DNA of 42,594 nt from assembly GCA_032718475.1 (NCBI GenBank), contig JAUCBJ010008960.1:1-42594 (forward strand), written 5' to 3'. The DNA comes from Nemertoderma westbladi (lineage: Eukaryota; Xenacoelomorpha; Nemertodermatida; Nemertodermatidae). The notes under the pieces were generated by a model, which worked only from the letters and a program-made list of their open reading frames with translations, had not been told where the DNA came from and did not search any database. The position numbers and the translations under genes are program-made. Positions 19,820-31,208 of the stretch are shown piece after piece (position 1 is the stretch's first letter; every line of letters begins with the position of its first letter).

Positions 19820-20000
19820 TCCTTCTTGCCAGAAATATTTGACCAACCAGAACACAGGCAGCCCCAATTTTGGCGCGAAGGTTTAAACTTTGAAAGACAT
19901 TTTCTCGGAATGACATTTTTCATTTTCAAATTACTACTCCTCCGTCAATTTTGAACCAATTTTCTTCGTTTTGGCTCATTCGAAAGAGCTTTGTAAGTTC
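19820..20000. repeat. Copy of the repeat into which the PWWP element inserted
   Basis: CCAGAAA.ATTTGACCAACCAGA matches 14466-14490 (left of the element), and GAAGGTTTAAACTTTGAAAG then CGGAATGACATTTTT matches 17653-17700 (right of it). The two halves are contiguous here, so this copy represents the sequence without the insertion. Confidence 0.75.
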
Positions 20001-20860
20001 TTTAGAAGTTATCTTATGGAATTTTGATAAATAATAAAATTTGTTGTATTTAGCAAATTTTAATTAAAAATATGTTAATTAACATATTAACATATTAAAT
20101 TAATTAATTAAAATTAAAATGGCTCATTAAAAATTATATATGATAACTTTTTAGAGTCGATGAAGCTGAGTCCAAAAAAGTTGCTTTCAAGAAATTTGGA
20201 CAAGATTGAGGGACTTTTAGCAAATTTAGTCAAATCTTTAATTCCGCCGCCAGCCGCTAGCAGGGCGAGGCTATAAATTTTCAAATTTTCCTATAGAGAC
20301 TATTTGACCCTCCATATAGTGGTTGGCCATGACAAAATAACAATATTATCATTTAACACTAATTGACAGCCATTTTAAAAAACGGTTCATGGGGGGGGGG
20401 GGGGGGGGGTATACCCTTAATCAATTTGCTTATTTTCAAATGGTGCTAGCACCAAATTTTGCACCCTGTGCCGAAAAATAAAAGTTTGAGATGTCAAGTT
20501 TAGTAATTATTTATTCCATTGAATTCAGAACCGCCATAAACATCTAAAACGCGAGAAATAAGTTGTCACAAGCAATTTAACTATTGAAATGAATTTCAAA
20601 ATTTCGTGCTGGCACCAAATTTTGCACACAGCATCGAAAATTACAAGTATGCTAAGCGTGGTGCAACTCGCATATATTCCATCGAAACCAGAACCCCAAA
20701 AACCAATATTGTGTAAAAAACAGGTGCAAACAATCAATAATAAAATATATGATGTGTAGCTGTTACTACGCCTAGAAATATGGAACATGCTGCAAAAAGC
20801 GATTACTGTAATAAATATTTGTGTGGAGGTAGAATAGACCATGCATCCATTGTGAATCTC
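20001..20860. other. AT-rich spacer with poly-G and a two-copy repeat
   Basis: There is TTAATTAA-type low complexity at 20060-20125 and 19 G at 20391-20409. A diverged duplication of about 155 bp is visible as 'gcaccaaattttgcac' near 20449 and 20609, each followed by GCCGAAAA- or ATCGAAAA-like words. It lies immediately downstream of the receptor gene on the minus strand. Confidence 0.5.
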
Positions 20861-22364
20861 AGTAATTATTCTGATATTGGTATCGATAACTTTCGGCCAG
20901 AAGAATATAAAACACAAAATACGCCAAATTCATTAAAAAAAATGACGCTGGAAATAATATGCGGCTGAATTTATCTATCTTTATATGTAGGTTTTCCTCA
21001 TGTTTCTTTATTTTATCAACTTTTCTTTTGGTCATTATTTTAAGCTGCCTTTGGGCTTCTGATGTGGAAGAATTCACATCCCCGAAATAAGGACTGTTGC
21101 GTGTTATCAAAGGGTTGACAACATGACAACTACATGTGATTCCCAATTTCGTTCCGGTATGTAGATCTTTTATTTCCGTTTCATTACTGAATGTATCTCC
21201 ACCTCCATTTGAATTCACGCGACACCGTGTCATATTTTCTCTTTCTGTGCGTTGGGATGTTGTGCTGTTGTTTGGGATCATTTGCTCAGGTGGGTGAGGT
21301 GTCAACTTGAACTCTGCCACGTCTTTATCTTTAGCTGTGAAGTAATGGACAGCACTGAATATTAAAAGTGCTCCAAAAACATACACGAAGCATATTGCGA
21401 AGTAAACATCCATGGCTTTAATCTCACTTACTTTGGGCATTGAGTTATGTGTTGATCCAATTAGTGTTATTAGTGAAAGAACGGTTGTTACTGATATGGT
21501 TGCTCGTGCCGGTACTGCGTTGGAATTAACCCAGAAAGACGCCCAAGAGAGAGCGACAATGAAGCACGCAGGTAGATATATGCTGATAAGATAGTAGGTG
21601 AGTTCTCTGTGGAATACAAACACTACTTGAAGGCTAGAGAATTGTCCTGTAGAGAAAATTAGAGAATATTCTTTCGTGCTAAAACCTCTCAAGGAAAACT
21701 GAGAGAGTTTAAGATTTTCCACTGGCTCTACTGCGCTTTGAAATTCATCAGTACTGTCTTTCCACTTCAAGCGAACGTGGTCTGTTGTGTAGCCATAATT
21801 TTCCATTACCAAATTACAAGACTGATAATCCATAGGAAAATATGATAACGACATAGGGCATTTTGATATAACCGTAACTCTTGCGCTGTAGAGGATTTCA
21901 CCAGTTGGGTATATACGTAGCAACACATTAGGTGTCATGACGTCATGCTTGGCAGATAGTAACGATTCAGGGAAATAGGTGTCTGGCAACCACAGTTGAG
22001 GAAGAAATGATGAAGATATTGCCAATGGTTCCCCATCAGTTGTTGTGGCATTGAATGCAAGACGAGGGTCAGTCCAGTACTGTCGTAATGCAAAGTCGAT
22101 TCTAAAGTTCATATCCGTTTCACTGACAGGCCCAATAGAATCAACGCTTATAGTTACAAATATATCCAGAGGGTATTCGTACATACAAGGGCGAAGGCGA
22201 TTGTCATAGTTTTGAAGAAGAGAGTCCAATAGATTACTCAAATTGTGTCTGTGTTTGGTTGAGTTCACATTATTTATATTGGATGCAGCCAATGAGTTAG
22301 TTAGTTGAAACACGAATAGCAATAATAAATAATAAAAATTATTATACATTCCGATTAAAATCAT
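20859..22364 (-). CDS. Cys-loop ligand-gated ion channel subunit (GABA/glycine-type)
   Basis: The frame has 501 codons and no intron. Residues about 1-26 form a hydrophobic signal peptide (YYLLLLFVFQLTNSLA); M6 is an alternative start. The extracellular domain has LWLPDTYFP (loop A region) and the Cys-loop C169-C183 with exactly 13 residues between (PMSLSYFPMDYQS). It also has ENYGYTTDHV and a loop C/pre-M1 block (FSTGQFSSLQVVFVFHREL). M1 is about 257-279, M2 about 285-305 (VPARATISVTTVLSLITL), M3 about 318-342, then a long cytoplasmic loop and M4 near the C-terminus. The P-A-R at the inner end of M2 is typical of anion-selective receptors, so a chloride channel gated by GABA, glycine, glutamate or another small ligand is expected. 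The ligand cannot be told. A paralogue lies at 31763-33205. Confidence 0.93.
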   Translation of the reverse strand: MILIGMYNNFYYLLLLFVFQLTNSLAASNINNVNSTKHRHNLSNLLDSLLQNYDNRLRPCMYEYPLDIFVTISVDSIGPVSETDMNFRIDFALRQYWTDPRLAFNATTTDGEPLAISSSFLPQLWLPDTYFPESLLSAKHDVMTPNVLLRIYPTGEILYSARVTVISKCPMSLSYFPMDYQSCNLVMENYGYTTDHVRLKWKDSTDEFQSAVEPVENLKLSQFSLRGFSTKEYSLIFSTGQFSSLQVVFVFHRELTYYLISIYLPACFIVALSWASFWVNSNAVPARATISVTTVLSLITLIGSTHNSMPKVSEIKAMDVYFAICFVYVFGALLIFSAVHYFTAKDKDVAEFKLTPHPPEQMIPNNSTTSQRTERENMTRCRVNSNGGGDTFSNETEIKDLHTGTKLGITCSCHVVNPLITRNSPYFGDVNSSTSEAQRQLKIMTKRKVDKIKKHEENLHIKIDKFSRILFPASFFLMNLAYFVFYILLAESYRYQYQNNY

Positions 22365-23130
22365 TTTTAAATATTGTTTATTATTTACTTAAGTAGTATT
22401 ATCTACAGTGCAATAAACGAATTATAGATCTATTAATTGTCTCAATGTGTCTTAATTTCGTGTCCTGGAAGCTGGAATGAATCCTTTTCTAAGATGAAAA
22501 AAAAATCGAGTTGATTCAGCTGTTCCATTATTCGCATTCACCGATATCTCTTAGTTTATCACAAAACCGAAATAAATATGGATCCCATCATTTTTGTCTT
22601 TTTATAATAAATAGATTGTTATAGTGCTTTTGTTACAATTGTACCCTTCTTTATGTTAAGTTTGCTGGTTAATCTAAACGGTGAGGGTAGTGACATATTG
22701 TTGTAACGAAGATTAAATTGTGCTGTGTTGTTAGGGGTAACACGAATGCCTGTACAGCTAGTTTTCTAACTTCATATCTCACAATACTACAAACCACCTA
22801 GGCTTTCTTTTGGTTCGTATCAGAATTGTGTATGATTGGCACAAGTGATCTTCGCGGTGGAAGCCAAGACGACTACTTACAGTATAATGCACAAACAATA
22901 CAATTAATACAGACAACAACGATAATGAAATTATTAACAAAAGTTTACATCTTTAAATGAAATACCCAACCAACATTTTAATAGATGATATTACAATATA
23001 TTGAACACTAGGCCTAATGTTATAATAAGCAACAGTGGCATATATAATATTAATAAAAAATAATAAAAAAAAAACCAATTAAAAAACTGGCGCAAGTTAT
23101 ATATATTAAGTGGATGGTGGATAGTTGAAT
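22365..23130. other. Receptor upstream region and spacer
   Basis: This should contain the promoter of the minus-strand receptor gene; no clear TATA or other motif can be fixed. A possible exon (ATG at 22830, MIGTSDLRGGSQDDYLQ) follows an acceptor-like 'tttggttcgtatcag', but it lacks a clear donor. Confidence 0.35.
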
Positions 23131-23322
23131 AGCAAGGAAATAGCTAGGTTCTTGAGATGTGGCGATGATTTTCACAGCCAGCTAAGTACGGTTGAGTCGG
23201 GTCACAGTTGTTGTAACTATTCAACCTGAAATAAGTAATAGTTGGAGCAGCACTGGCTTTAGAAAGTTGTATGTCAATCAAATCAATGTATGATGATTAC
23301 CCAATGTTTTTCTCAACAACAG

Positions 23323-26300
23323 ATAGAGATGCGCACTCAATTTGAAGCGTCATGGGGAGACCTTGGCGATAGCGTGCACTTTTCCTCGACCACCTTAATA
23401 TATAACTGGTATGTTATGAAATAGAAAAATTCTAAAAGTAATGAGTGATCATAATATTGCTGATGATTTAGGTAAATTGTCCAAAAACATAGGATGGTTC
23501 TCAAAGAAGTGTAGAAGCTGCAAAGACAAAAATTCTGCAACAACTTGAGTTCCCCCAGCAGCAGGTAATTGTATGTACGTCAGTGTGTTCTTTCTTTGGG
23601 TGGCCTGGTTGTTCACGTTGGGTTAGAAGGTGTTGATGATTAAATATAATATCAAGGCTTTAAAATTAATGAAATAAAATAATTAAAATTAAAATTCTAA
23701 AACGACTATTTGAAAACCAATTTGTATTTAATCACGTGTTGAATTATTATTTTTACGATTATTCACAATACAAAACGATACTAACATTTGTTGTACCACG
23801 GAATACAAATAGCATATATTTTTTCGAGGCCAATGTCCGAGAAAAAAGTTTTCAGGAAATGCGAATAACAAAGTGCCCAAAAAGTATTTACAAAATGAAT
23901 ATTAAAATGCTGATTGGTCAGAAATCTCTAGCTGCTATGAATAATGCACTTTCCAATTCCTTAGTTTAGTTTAGTCGCTATTTGTCCATGAAAGTGTGTT
24001 TATGAGATAAGAAGCGATCAATTTGAAGCTCCACGCATCATTGCACTAACGTCCATATCAGCAACAAATTGTAGATAACGAAGTGCGATTATTTAATATG
24101 GGATCTTGGACCCATCCTTAAGCACTAACGTATACTGTAGCGCCTCTAATGGGAAAACGGAGTGTTTTGGAGTAAAAATAAACCATGGGGATGAAACGCG
24201 CAATCTGGAGCGGCAAATTTATTCCTTTCAAATGTTGTTGGGTGAATTTATTCCAGGCGGCAGTAGTATAGCCATTGCTGTTATATGGGAGTCCCTGACG
24301 GGCTCTTACAGTATAAACACACAGGATCCCCTACTACTACTACGATCGGCATGCTGCATTGCAACTGCATTATATATATATATATATTACAAATATATTA
24401 AGAATGCTGTGCCGGCTTGTCGGCAATGTCCTGCAAAGCGGAGGCGGTTCCGTTCAAGTGTCACGCTATGGGAGACTAATGGAGCACCTCCAATGTTGTA
24501 TAGAGTCTGATTGGGGATATGTTCATTGTACTTGACACAATGAACCCGGACGAACCCAGCGCAGCATTCTTGTGAAAGTGCCATCCAGAGATTTGGTATC
24601 CTCTGCAGTTAGAGCCCAGCATGGACTCCCATATAAGAGTACTGGTACTACTACTGCCATAAATAATCGAACCTAAAGGTTCCGTTTTATTCTATGGGAC
24701 TTCCAAATCTTGGACAGACTATTTAACGCTGTCCAACCTTCCCCTTACGTATCCGAAGGTCTTGTCCTGATTTTCTGATACATGATCCCTAGTAGCAGAT
24801 TTCATCCACGTGCGCAAGCAAGCCGTCCCTAGAGCTTATGCCCTTACGATCCGACCTTTCTTGAGGGCTGTCTAGGTTCACTGTCATGATTTTAGTCTTC
24901 TTGGTATTTATAAAATAACCAACACTAGATGCAACCTGCTCAAATGAGCAGAGGAGACTTTGGGCTCCCTCTAGTGATTGTGACAGTACCCCTAACTCAT
25001 CAGCAAAGTCTAGATCAATAAGGTATTTTGCTGGATTTCCTCTATTTCTTGTGCAAGTGGGGGGTGTTACTATCACCCCATCTTTATTAAGATGGACTAA
25101 GGACATGCGTAGAACATAATCAACCACAATTACATCAGTGTGTGAAATGTAGCACTTTTCAGTGTTGTAACCCGAGTGTATTTATGTACCGAGCGAGCTC
25201 AAAGAGATAGATTTACATAAACAACCTAACTGTTATGTAATATAATCTTATACTGTAACTTTTGTTGGGCACAGCTTAGCGTAGATGGCAATGACTTCCA
25301 GGCGGCATCGAACTGTCGACCTCCAGTCTGAATGTCTGGAGCTCTAACCATTCAGCTAGCTGCTGAGTGAAATGGTAGATTTGGAAATACTACTTGACAC
25401 CTTGTGTGAAATTTACCTCGTCATGGACTTACATCTGTCAATACCCCCTGAAACCAGCTATTGAAACCACTCATTCTCGCAAAAATCCCAATATATAAAT
25501 ATGGTATACTTGTACTTTATTCACGTCACATTTCATGCTGACTTGAAACTAAAGTTATTGTACTGGCCTACAGTTAAGCAGCAAATTGAGAACATAATAT
25601 GTACATAACACATATTTATATATTGTAAAGTAAAGTAAATATTGGTAAAAAATATAAAATTCCTCATATTAATTCTGGGCGCGGTTATCTCCCGAAATGT
25701 ACAATGGTTCAGTAAATACAAAGAGATACACATGAATATTATCACACAATAGGGATTAAAATATTATACAGTTGTTGAATCGCAATTCAAGTTATAACCA
25801 AACGAAATGTTTGTACAGGCGAAAGAAAAAAATTATACGTGTGTTTTTCCATATGTATTCATAATGTTTTTATGTTCTGATATTGAGGTTTGATATTTAG
25901 ATTACTATCAGTCTTCAGCAGCACACGTCTTGGATAAATCCTTCCACCAGCCACAAGTAATCACGGATCTGGCTCTTTCCCTGAAGTTGGTAGGTTTCAT
26001 CTTACAGCGAAAAGAGTAATTAATTGCTTGTCATGCCACAGCTAATATCATACTTTTATTAACAGCATTGATGGGGGCAATCTTTTCATTTACAATTTCA
26101 GACTGATTGGTGCAGTACAGTACAGTTGATGCAGCATTGATTTCCTCAACCCATACTCATGTTAGGCTTACGCTATTGCCACATTTCGGATTTGAATGAT
26201 CATGATACCATGATTACCATTACTTATGGGATCTTTTTTCTTTTCCTTGGTTTAAATTTCAAAAAATGTGTATACATCTTGCCTTTAACCATTTAATCAC

Positions 26301-26490
26301 TGACAAGTGCCTCTCCATCACTTTAAGATTTGAATGATTTGTTTTCCCTACAGGAGGAGGTTTGTAAATACAGGGTCGGCGGTAATCATCCGCTGGTCAT
26401 TCTGCGCATTGACAGTCACAGACAGAGTTCCTATCATTTTTCTGAAATAGGATATTATCAATATGGGGAGACTCATGATAACTGTGAACT
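23323..26490 (+). CDS. Unidentified spliced gene, partial (at least four exons)
   Basis: Four splice-flanked coding segments lie on the plus strand. 23323-23408 (acceptor tttttctcaacaacag, donor gtatgt) reads IEMRTQFEASWGDLGDSVHF and continues open. About 23495-23564 (donor gtaatt) reads VEAAKTKILQQLEFPQQQ; its acceptor is uncertain. 25919-25989 (acceptor gtcttcag, donor gtaggt) reads AHVLDKSFHQPQVITDLALS. 26354-26490 (acceptor ttttccctacag, donor gtaagt) reads EEVCKYRVGGNHPLVILRID and then FSEIGYYQYGETHDNCEL. The last two join in phase 0. Reading on past 26490 meets TAA at once, so this may be either a terminal or an internal exon. I do not recognise the protein. The intron holds LINE and SINE-like debris, and more exons are probably missed. 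Confidence 0.55.
24335..25140 (-). pseudogene. LINE copy, minus strand, 5'-truncated and internally deleted
   Basis: On the minus strand 25127-24789 encodes reverse-transcriptase palm sequence with AKYLIDLDFADELGVLSQSL; the active-site box reads FADE instead of FADD. After a degraded stretch, 24584-24387 encodes VHCVKYNEHIPNQTLYNIGG and RNRLRFAGHC. It then jumps directly to the last codons (compare DKPAQHS at 29200), so an internal segment is missing. The 3' end has a (TAG)n tail visible in reverse at about 24338-24350, and a (TA)n run interrupts it at 24368-24387. It belongs to the same family as 26.85-29.26 kb and 41.41-41.99 kb. Confidence 0.85.
25293..25367 (-). repeat. tRNA-derived short repeat (SINE-like)
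   Basis: On the minus strand this reads TAGCTGAATGGTTAGAGC (A-box-like), CTCCAG...CTGGAG (a good anticodon-stem-like hairpin) and GTCGACAGTTCGATGCC (B-box-like). The order and spacing are those of a tRNA, but a 3' acceptor stem and CCA are not evident. The tail GCCTGGAAGTCATTG parallels the repeat at 18.1 kb. Confidence 0.6.
25381..25918. other. Intronic/intergenic DNA, nothing further recognised
   Basis: 25411-25445 (AAATTTACCTCGTCATGG, then CATCTGTCAATA) matches 18195-18230 and belongs to the SINE-like family. The rest is AT-rich without a convincing gene. Confidence 0.4.
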
Positions 26491-26849
26491 GTAAGTTTAC
26501 CTTGTTTTACCTTGACCAAATTTCGGTCAACATGGCTGCTGTACGTACACCCAAGGTAGTCCTCAAGAATATCAAAAAATAATCACACCCAGAAACATCG
26601 CGCAACACAAATTTCTGTGAGTGAGGAAGACAGAAACTTTTTGCATTTTCAATAAGTTCTATTCACAGCAACATTTTTAAATACTTTTATTAACAGCTAA
26701 TATTTGCAAAATAAAAAAAATCTAAGAGTTATTGTGGGAATTCATCAATGTTTAAGATGGTTTTTTTATGAGTTTATAATCATCACCACATTATGTATAA
26801 TCCTGCCTGCCTATATGGGAATGGGTATCCCCATCTATATCTCTGGAAA

Positions 26850-29262
26850 TGGATTGTTTTCGGTTGGAACCCAGTTGAAGAAGCGAACTGGAAAGCTATG
26901 GACTCATAGTGGACCCAGTGGTCACAAGTCCCAGATAGACCATATTCTGTTTCGTAGGAAATACAGGAGCTCTATACAAGACTGTAATGCATTTACACTT
27001 CGACCCTTCTGCAGTGATCACCGCTTTATTGTGGCCAAGGTAAGACTTAGTATGCGTGCTAGCAGAACAACGAAATCTGCCTTGCCGCGGCATGACTGGT
27101 CCTCTCTGTTGCAACAGCCAAGTGTGAGATCCAGCTTCACAATACAGCTGAGCAACAGGTATGAGGCTCTTGCCTCTGAGGCGGCAGATCACTGTGAGGG
27201 CTATACTGCCTTCACAGAGGCAGTTAAGTTAGCAGCTGCAGAAACAGTTCCTGTATACCCTCGAAACAGGAAAAGGGCCCCCTGGACTGACAACAAAATT
27301 CAGAAATGCCGAAATGACCTCTATAAGGCGCAGAAAGAGTCCAGACTCAAACAGACTACAGCGACCAAGAATGCAGTTAAGGCTGCATCTAGGTCCCTGA
27401 ACGTGAACAGGCAGTACTCTGTTAATCTACAGGAGCTAATAAACCAACAAGTTGATGCCATCAATGATGCTGACGGCAGCAGGCAATCATCCCAGGCATA
27501 GAAATCGATCAACTTGCTTACTGTGCGGAAAAGCCAACCAACCACCAAGGTTAAGGCTGAATTACCCGCCGATCGCCTCAATGGTTGGAAGGCCCACTTT
27601 GAAAAGCTCCTCAATAATGACAGGGTATTGCCTGATAACTTTATAGAAGTAAAAGTGTCTGAGTCTGTACTCCCAGATATTCCCATTGGCAATATCTCCT
27701 TTCCAGAAGTGAAGGCTGCTGCAAAGAGCATTAAGACCAATCGTGCCAGTGGAGTAGATGGTGTTCCCCCTGAGGTCTTTAAAATACCTGAGTGTTTAAA
27801 GCTCATCTATCCCATCATAGTAGACATGTACCGAACAACAAGAGTCCCACAAGAAATGAAAACAAATAAGTTGGTGCCAGTTCCCAAGAAGGGCAACCTA
27901 ACACTCTATGGTTCTTTTCGGGGAATCTCATTGATCTCGATTGCTGCAAAGCTATAAAATAGAATTCTATTAAATCGCATCAGGGATCCCATCGAGAGAC
28001 TGCTCCGTGGAAATCAGAATGGGTTCCGTAAAGGTCGTGGGACCATGGAGCCCATTTTGGCACTTAGAAGGACAATTGAAGAGTTATCAAAATAGAAAGA
28101 CAGGCATCTGGTGTTATCTTTGTTGACTTCTTCAAGGCCTTTAATTCAGTCTCTCGCTCACGTATGTTCAGCATACTTTCATTATATCGGATTCCTGATG
28201 AAATTATTGCAGCAATCAGATCAGTATACGTTGGTTCGACAACATTTGTGTCTACTGTTGATGGTGACACAGAACCATTTGAAGTGTTATGGGGCGTCCT
28301 CCAGGGAGACACACTTGCACCCTTCTTGATCATAATTGTGGTTGACTCTGTTCTACGCATGTCCTTAGATCATCATAATGATGATGGGGTGATGATAACT
28401 CCACCTACTGGCTCCAGAAGTCCAGGAAATCCTGCCAAGTACCTAACTGATCTAGACTTTGCTGATGACTTAGGAGTACTCTCAGAATCACTGGAGGGAG
28501 CACAACGGCTCCTCAGCTCATTAGAACATGCTGTTTCTAGTGTTGGTCTTTTTATTAACTCCAGAAAGACCAACATTTTGACAGTTAACTTGGAAAGTCC
28601 TCAGCAAGTCTCTGATCGGCTGAGCATAAGCTCAAAGGATGGTATGCTTGAGCATGTGGACGACTTCTGTTACCTGGGATCATGGATCCGGAAGTAAGGG
28701 AATGGCATGGGCAGCCTTGAATAGGCTTTCCAGGATTTGGAAGTCACCGAGAATTAATCGGAAACTTAAGGTCCGATTATTTAGAGCAGCAGTAGTTCCA
28801 GTACTCCTCTATGGGAGTCCATGCTGGGCTCTAACTGCTGAGGACACCAAATCTCTGGATGGCACCATCACAAGAATGCTACGCCGGGTTCATTGTGTCA
28901 AGTACAATGCACACATCTCCAACTAGACACTATATAACATTGGAGGTGTCTCATTGGTTCCCCCAAGCTTGACACTAGAAAAAAATCGCCAACGCTTTGC
29001 AGGACATTGCTATCGCCGTGAGGACCATATGCATAATATGTGCATAATCTTGTACTTTGGCAGCCTCATGGAGTGAATAAGCATGGTGGACAGCCCATGA
29101 CTTTCTTGAGACGCATCTTAAAGGACACTGGCCTTGAAGATGCGGATGATCTAGCAAATGTCATGGGTGATAGGGAGTTGTGGCGGTGCAATTTTGTCGA
29201 CAAGCCGGCACAGCATTCTTAAAAATTCAGCTGCAATGCAGCATGCCGATCCTAGTAGTGCC
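26850..29262 (+). pseudogene. LINE (non-LTR retrotransposon), 5'-truncated, frameshifted
   Basis: About 26865-27500 encodes the end of an AP-endonuclease (GHKSQIDHILFRR, then CSDHRFIVAKVRLS) and a linker. 27514-27957 holds the RT fingers (SGVDGVPPEVFK, LVPVPKKGNLTLYGSFRGIS). 28164-28697 holds the palm (GVLQGDTLAPFL, then LDFADDLGVLSESLEGAQ) with an intact FADD box. 28690-28926 holds the thumb-like tail (LLYGSPCWALT, ITRMLRRVHCVKY), and about 29040-29222 the terminal block (LKDTGLEDADDLANVMGDRE, ending DKPAQHS). Stops and frame changes near 27500, 27957, 28095, 28697 and 28925 make it inactive. The 3' end is CCTAGTAG. The RT...LYGS.W...RMLR...DTGL architecture is common in marine invertebrate LINEs; I do not assign a clade. 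Confidence 0.92.
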
Positions 29263-31208
29263 TATATGGGGAACGTAGTTAGTTACCCAATCCATGGGGA
29301 AGAGATTATCATGTCGGATAAAGGGTTTTAAGAGGGATCCGCGTTGTGGATGTAACTATTGATATGGCCTGGCCATCCTGCTAAAATCTACTGTGAATGT
29401 CTCGCACCTTGATAGTTATCTTCTAGCAGTGGGCATACAGTGGACGACTTTAGTTGAATTACTTTATTCTAAATTGTTTCATATCGTGGATAACACAGGG
29501 GATCTTCATGGTAGAATTACTGAGTTTTGGGCATTCTGCTCGGGTATTCAATACCCACCAATTGAGAAGTCAAGGCAGCCGCAATGAGTATTAAGAAGAC
29601 CAATGTACAAGCGGACTATGCGGACTACAGAATGCCAATTGTGGAATGCATGGTGGTGGCGCAAAATTTTTTCTTTGTTAGCATCTCATCTCAACGTTCA
29701 GCTATTGCCAATTAGAGAGTAGTAGAACTCATTGTGATTGGTGCTCCCATCTCAGTAACTTTAATTATATAACCAAACGTGGTGGTACCGGCATGTATTC
29801 CATTTATCATGAGTGTTCTGGCCTCACCTGAGCAACAAATTGGGGTTGAGCTTATGATTTAATTTAATATAATAATTTAAATATAAATATATTTTGTTCA
29901 GTAGAAACATAAAAAGATGTCGAGCTCAATATTTATTAATTAATACTTCCATTCTTGTAGGGATAAGATACCACCGAACTCGCCCCACTATGTGGCTCGC
30001 CCCAGAACACAGACATTATTACATTACAGTATACAGTGCAGTACTGTAGCACGTAGTCTACTTATGCACATACTGACGTACATCTCATTCTGTGTGTAGT
30101 CTGTGTTATCTAGGGTATCATGCAGCTGTCTGCATGATACCAGTACACAGCAGTATCTCTTTTGGTATTATATGTAGCACCTGTAGGTCAAATATAATTT
30201 GGTATTTCCGCTCATCTCGTCCGGTCCCCTCATGTTTCAGGCTTTAATACTGGAGGTCCGTTAGTGTAGGCTGACCTTCTTAGCTACGGCACTAGCGCTG
30301 TACTGTATTGGGGTTCAAACGCAATGATGTCCATCCAAATTTTGTTCACTCAAACTCTCAGCCTTCTTGACATTCGATCTACCTAATGAACTTAACGTGT
30401 GGGGGATGAAGCCTCTAATTATATCATGAGCCACGACAGTGGATTTTTGGAAACTGGCATCAGTAGTAGTCACATGTTCTCAACTGCAGGCGGGGATAAC
30501 GACCGCCTGGATGGGAAACATTGCGCTCATGGTATTGTCGCATTACGATACCCTTCTTTGTATGCTCTCCAATTCAGCCTTGAACTTAACCCAAATGTGA
30601 AATATTGCGAAATAGCTTAGATATGAGCTTGGGATAAATACAATGTTTTACAAGGCATATTACTATGTTATGGGTACCCACTTTTTGTCCAATTGGTTTC
30701 ATCTCAAAATGCCTTTTATTATGAGTTGTTTTATTTGAGCTCCTGGTAGTAAGATGGTAGCTAGTACTTTTGATTCTGTGTTAGCTAATACTATATTAGC
30801 TACTAAAAAAAAATTTAACAAATATAATTTTATTTCTCTGGAATATTTCATGACTATGCGATTCATGAATAATTCATGAGCTAGTAATTTTTATTTGACA
30901 GTCAAAGTAGCTTTTTAACTAAAGATAGTTTTTTATACAAAATATAGGTGGCTGTCAAAATACAGTTTTTACCATATTTCGAAATGTAAATTCTATACAT
31001 TTTTTATTATACAAATAAACATTACCGTTGCTTAAATGACTAGTTTATTGTTTTATATAATATTATTTTCTTGACCATTTCCGAGAGCATCCAAAAAATT
31101 ATAGATTTATTTATCTTTTTATTTGTCATTTCTAGAAAATTTTAATGATATGGAAAATTTTCTAAATAAAAGGGGGCACTACAAATTTTCGTTTGTAATT
31201 TTAAGATC
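29263..31208. other. Intergenic DNA, no gene confirmed
   Basis: A frame at 29393-29587 reads IQWTTLVELLYSKLFHIVDN after an acceptor-like 'tatcttctag' and looks protein-like, but it has no confirmed partner exon. Its phase does not match the exon ending at 26490. A perfect hairpin lies at 30114-30141. The remainder is AT-rich. Confidence 0.35.
30114..30141. repeat. Perfect 12-bp inverted repeat (hairpin)
   Basis: GGTATCATGCAG - CTGT - CTGCATGATACC forms a perfect 12-bp stem with a 4-nt loop. No U-run or neighbouring gene gives it a terminator or processing role. Confidence 0.85.

Noticed and set aside
20525-20917. 130-codon minus-strand frame with hydrophobic stretches downstream of the first receptor
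   Set aside because: It overlaps the receptor's last transmembrane segment in another frame; the hydrophobicity is a shadow plus AT-rich sequence.
24106-24510. 134-codon plus-strand frame
   Set aside because: Its right half is the reverse complement of the LINE 3' end and a TA repeat; the left half has no recognisable similarity.
25368-25480. Protein-like plus-strand reading (LLDTLCEIYLVMDLHLSIPP) as an exon
   Set aside because: The segment aligns with 18195-18230 and belongs to the SINE-like repeat, and no GT donor is positioned after it.
29393-29587. Candidate next exon of the unidentified plus-strand gene
   Set aside because: The protein-like frame needs a different phase from the one left by the exon ending at 26490, so the link is not supported.
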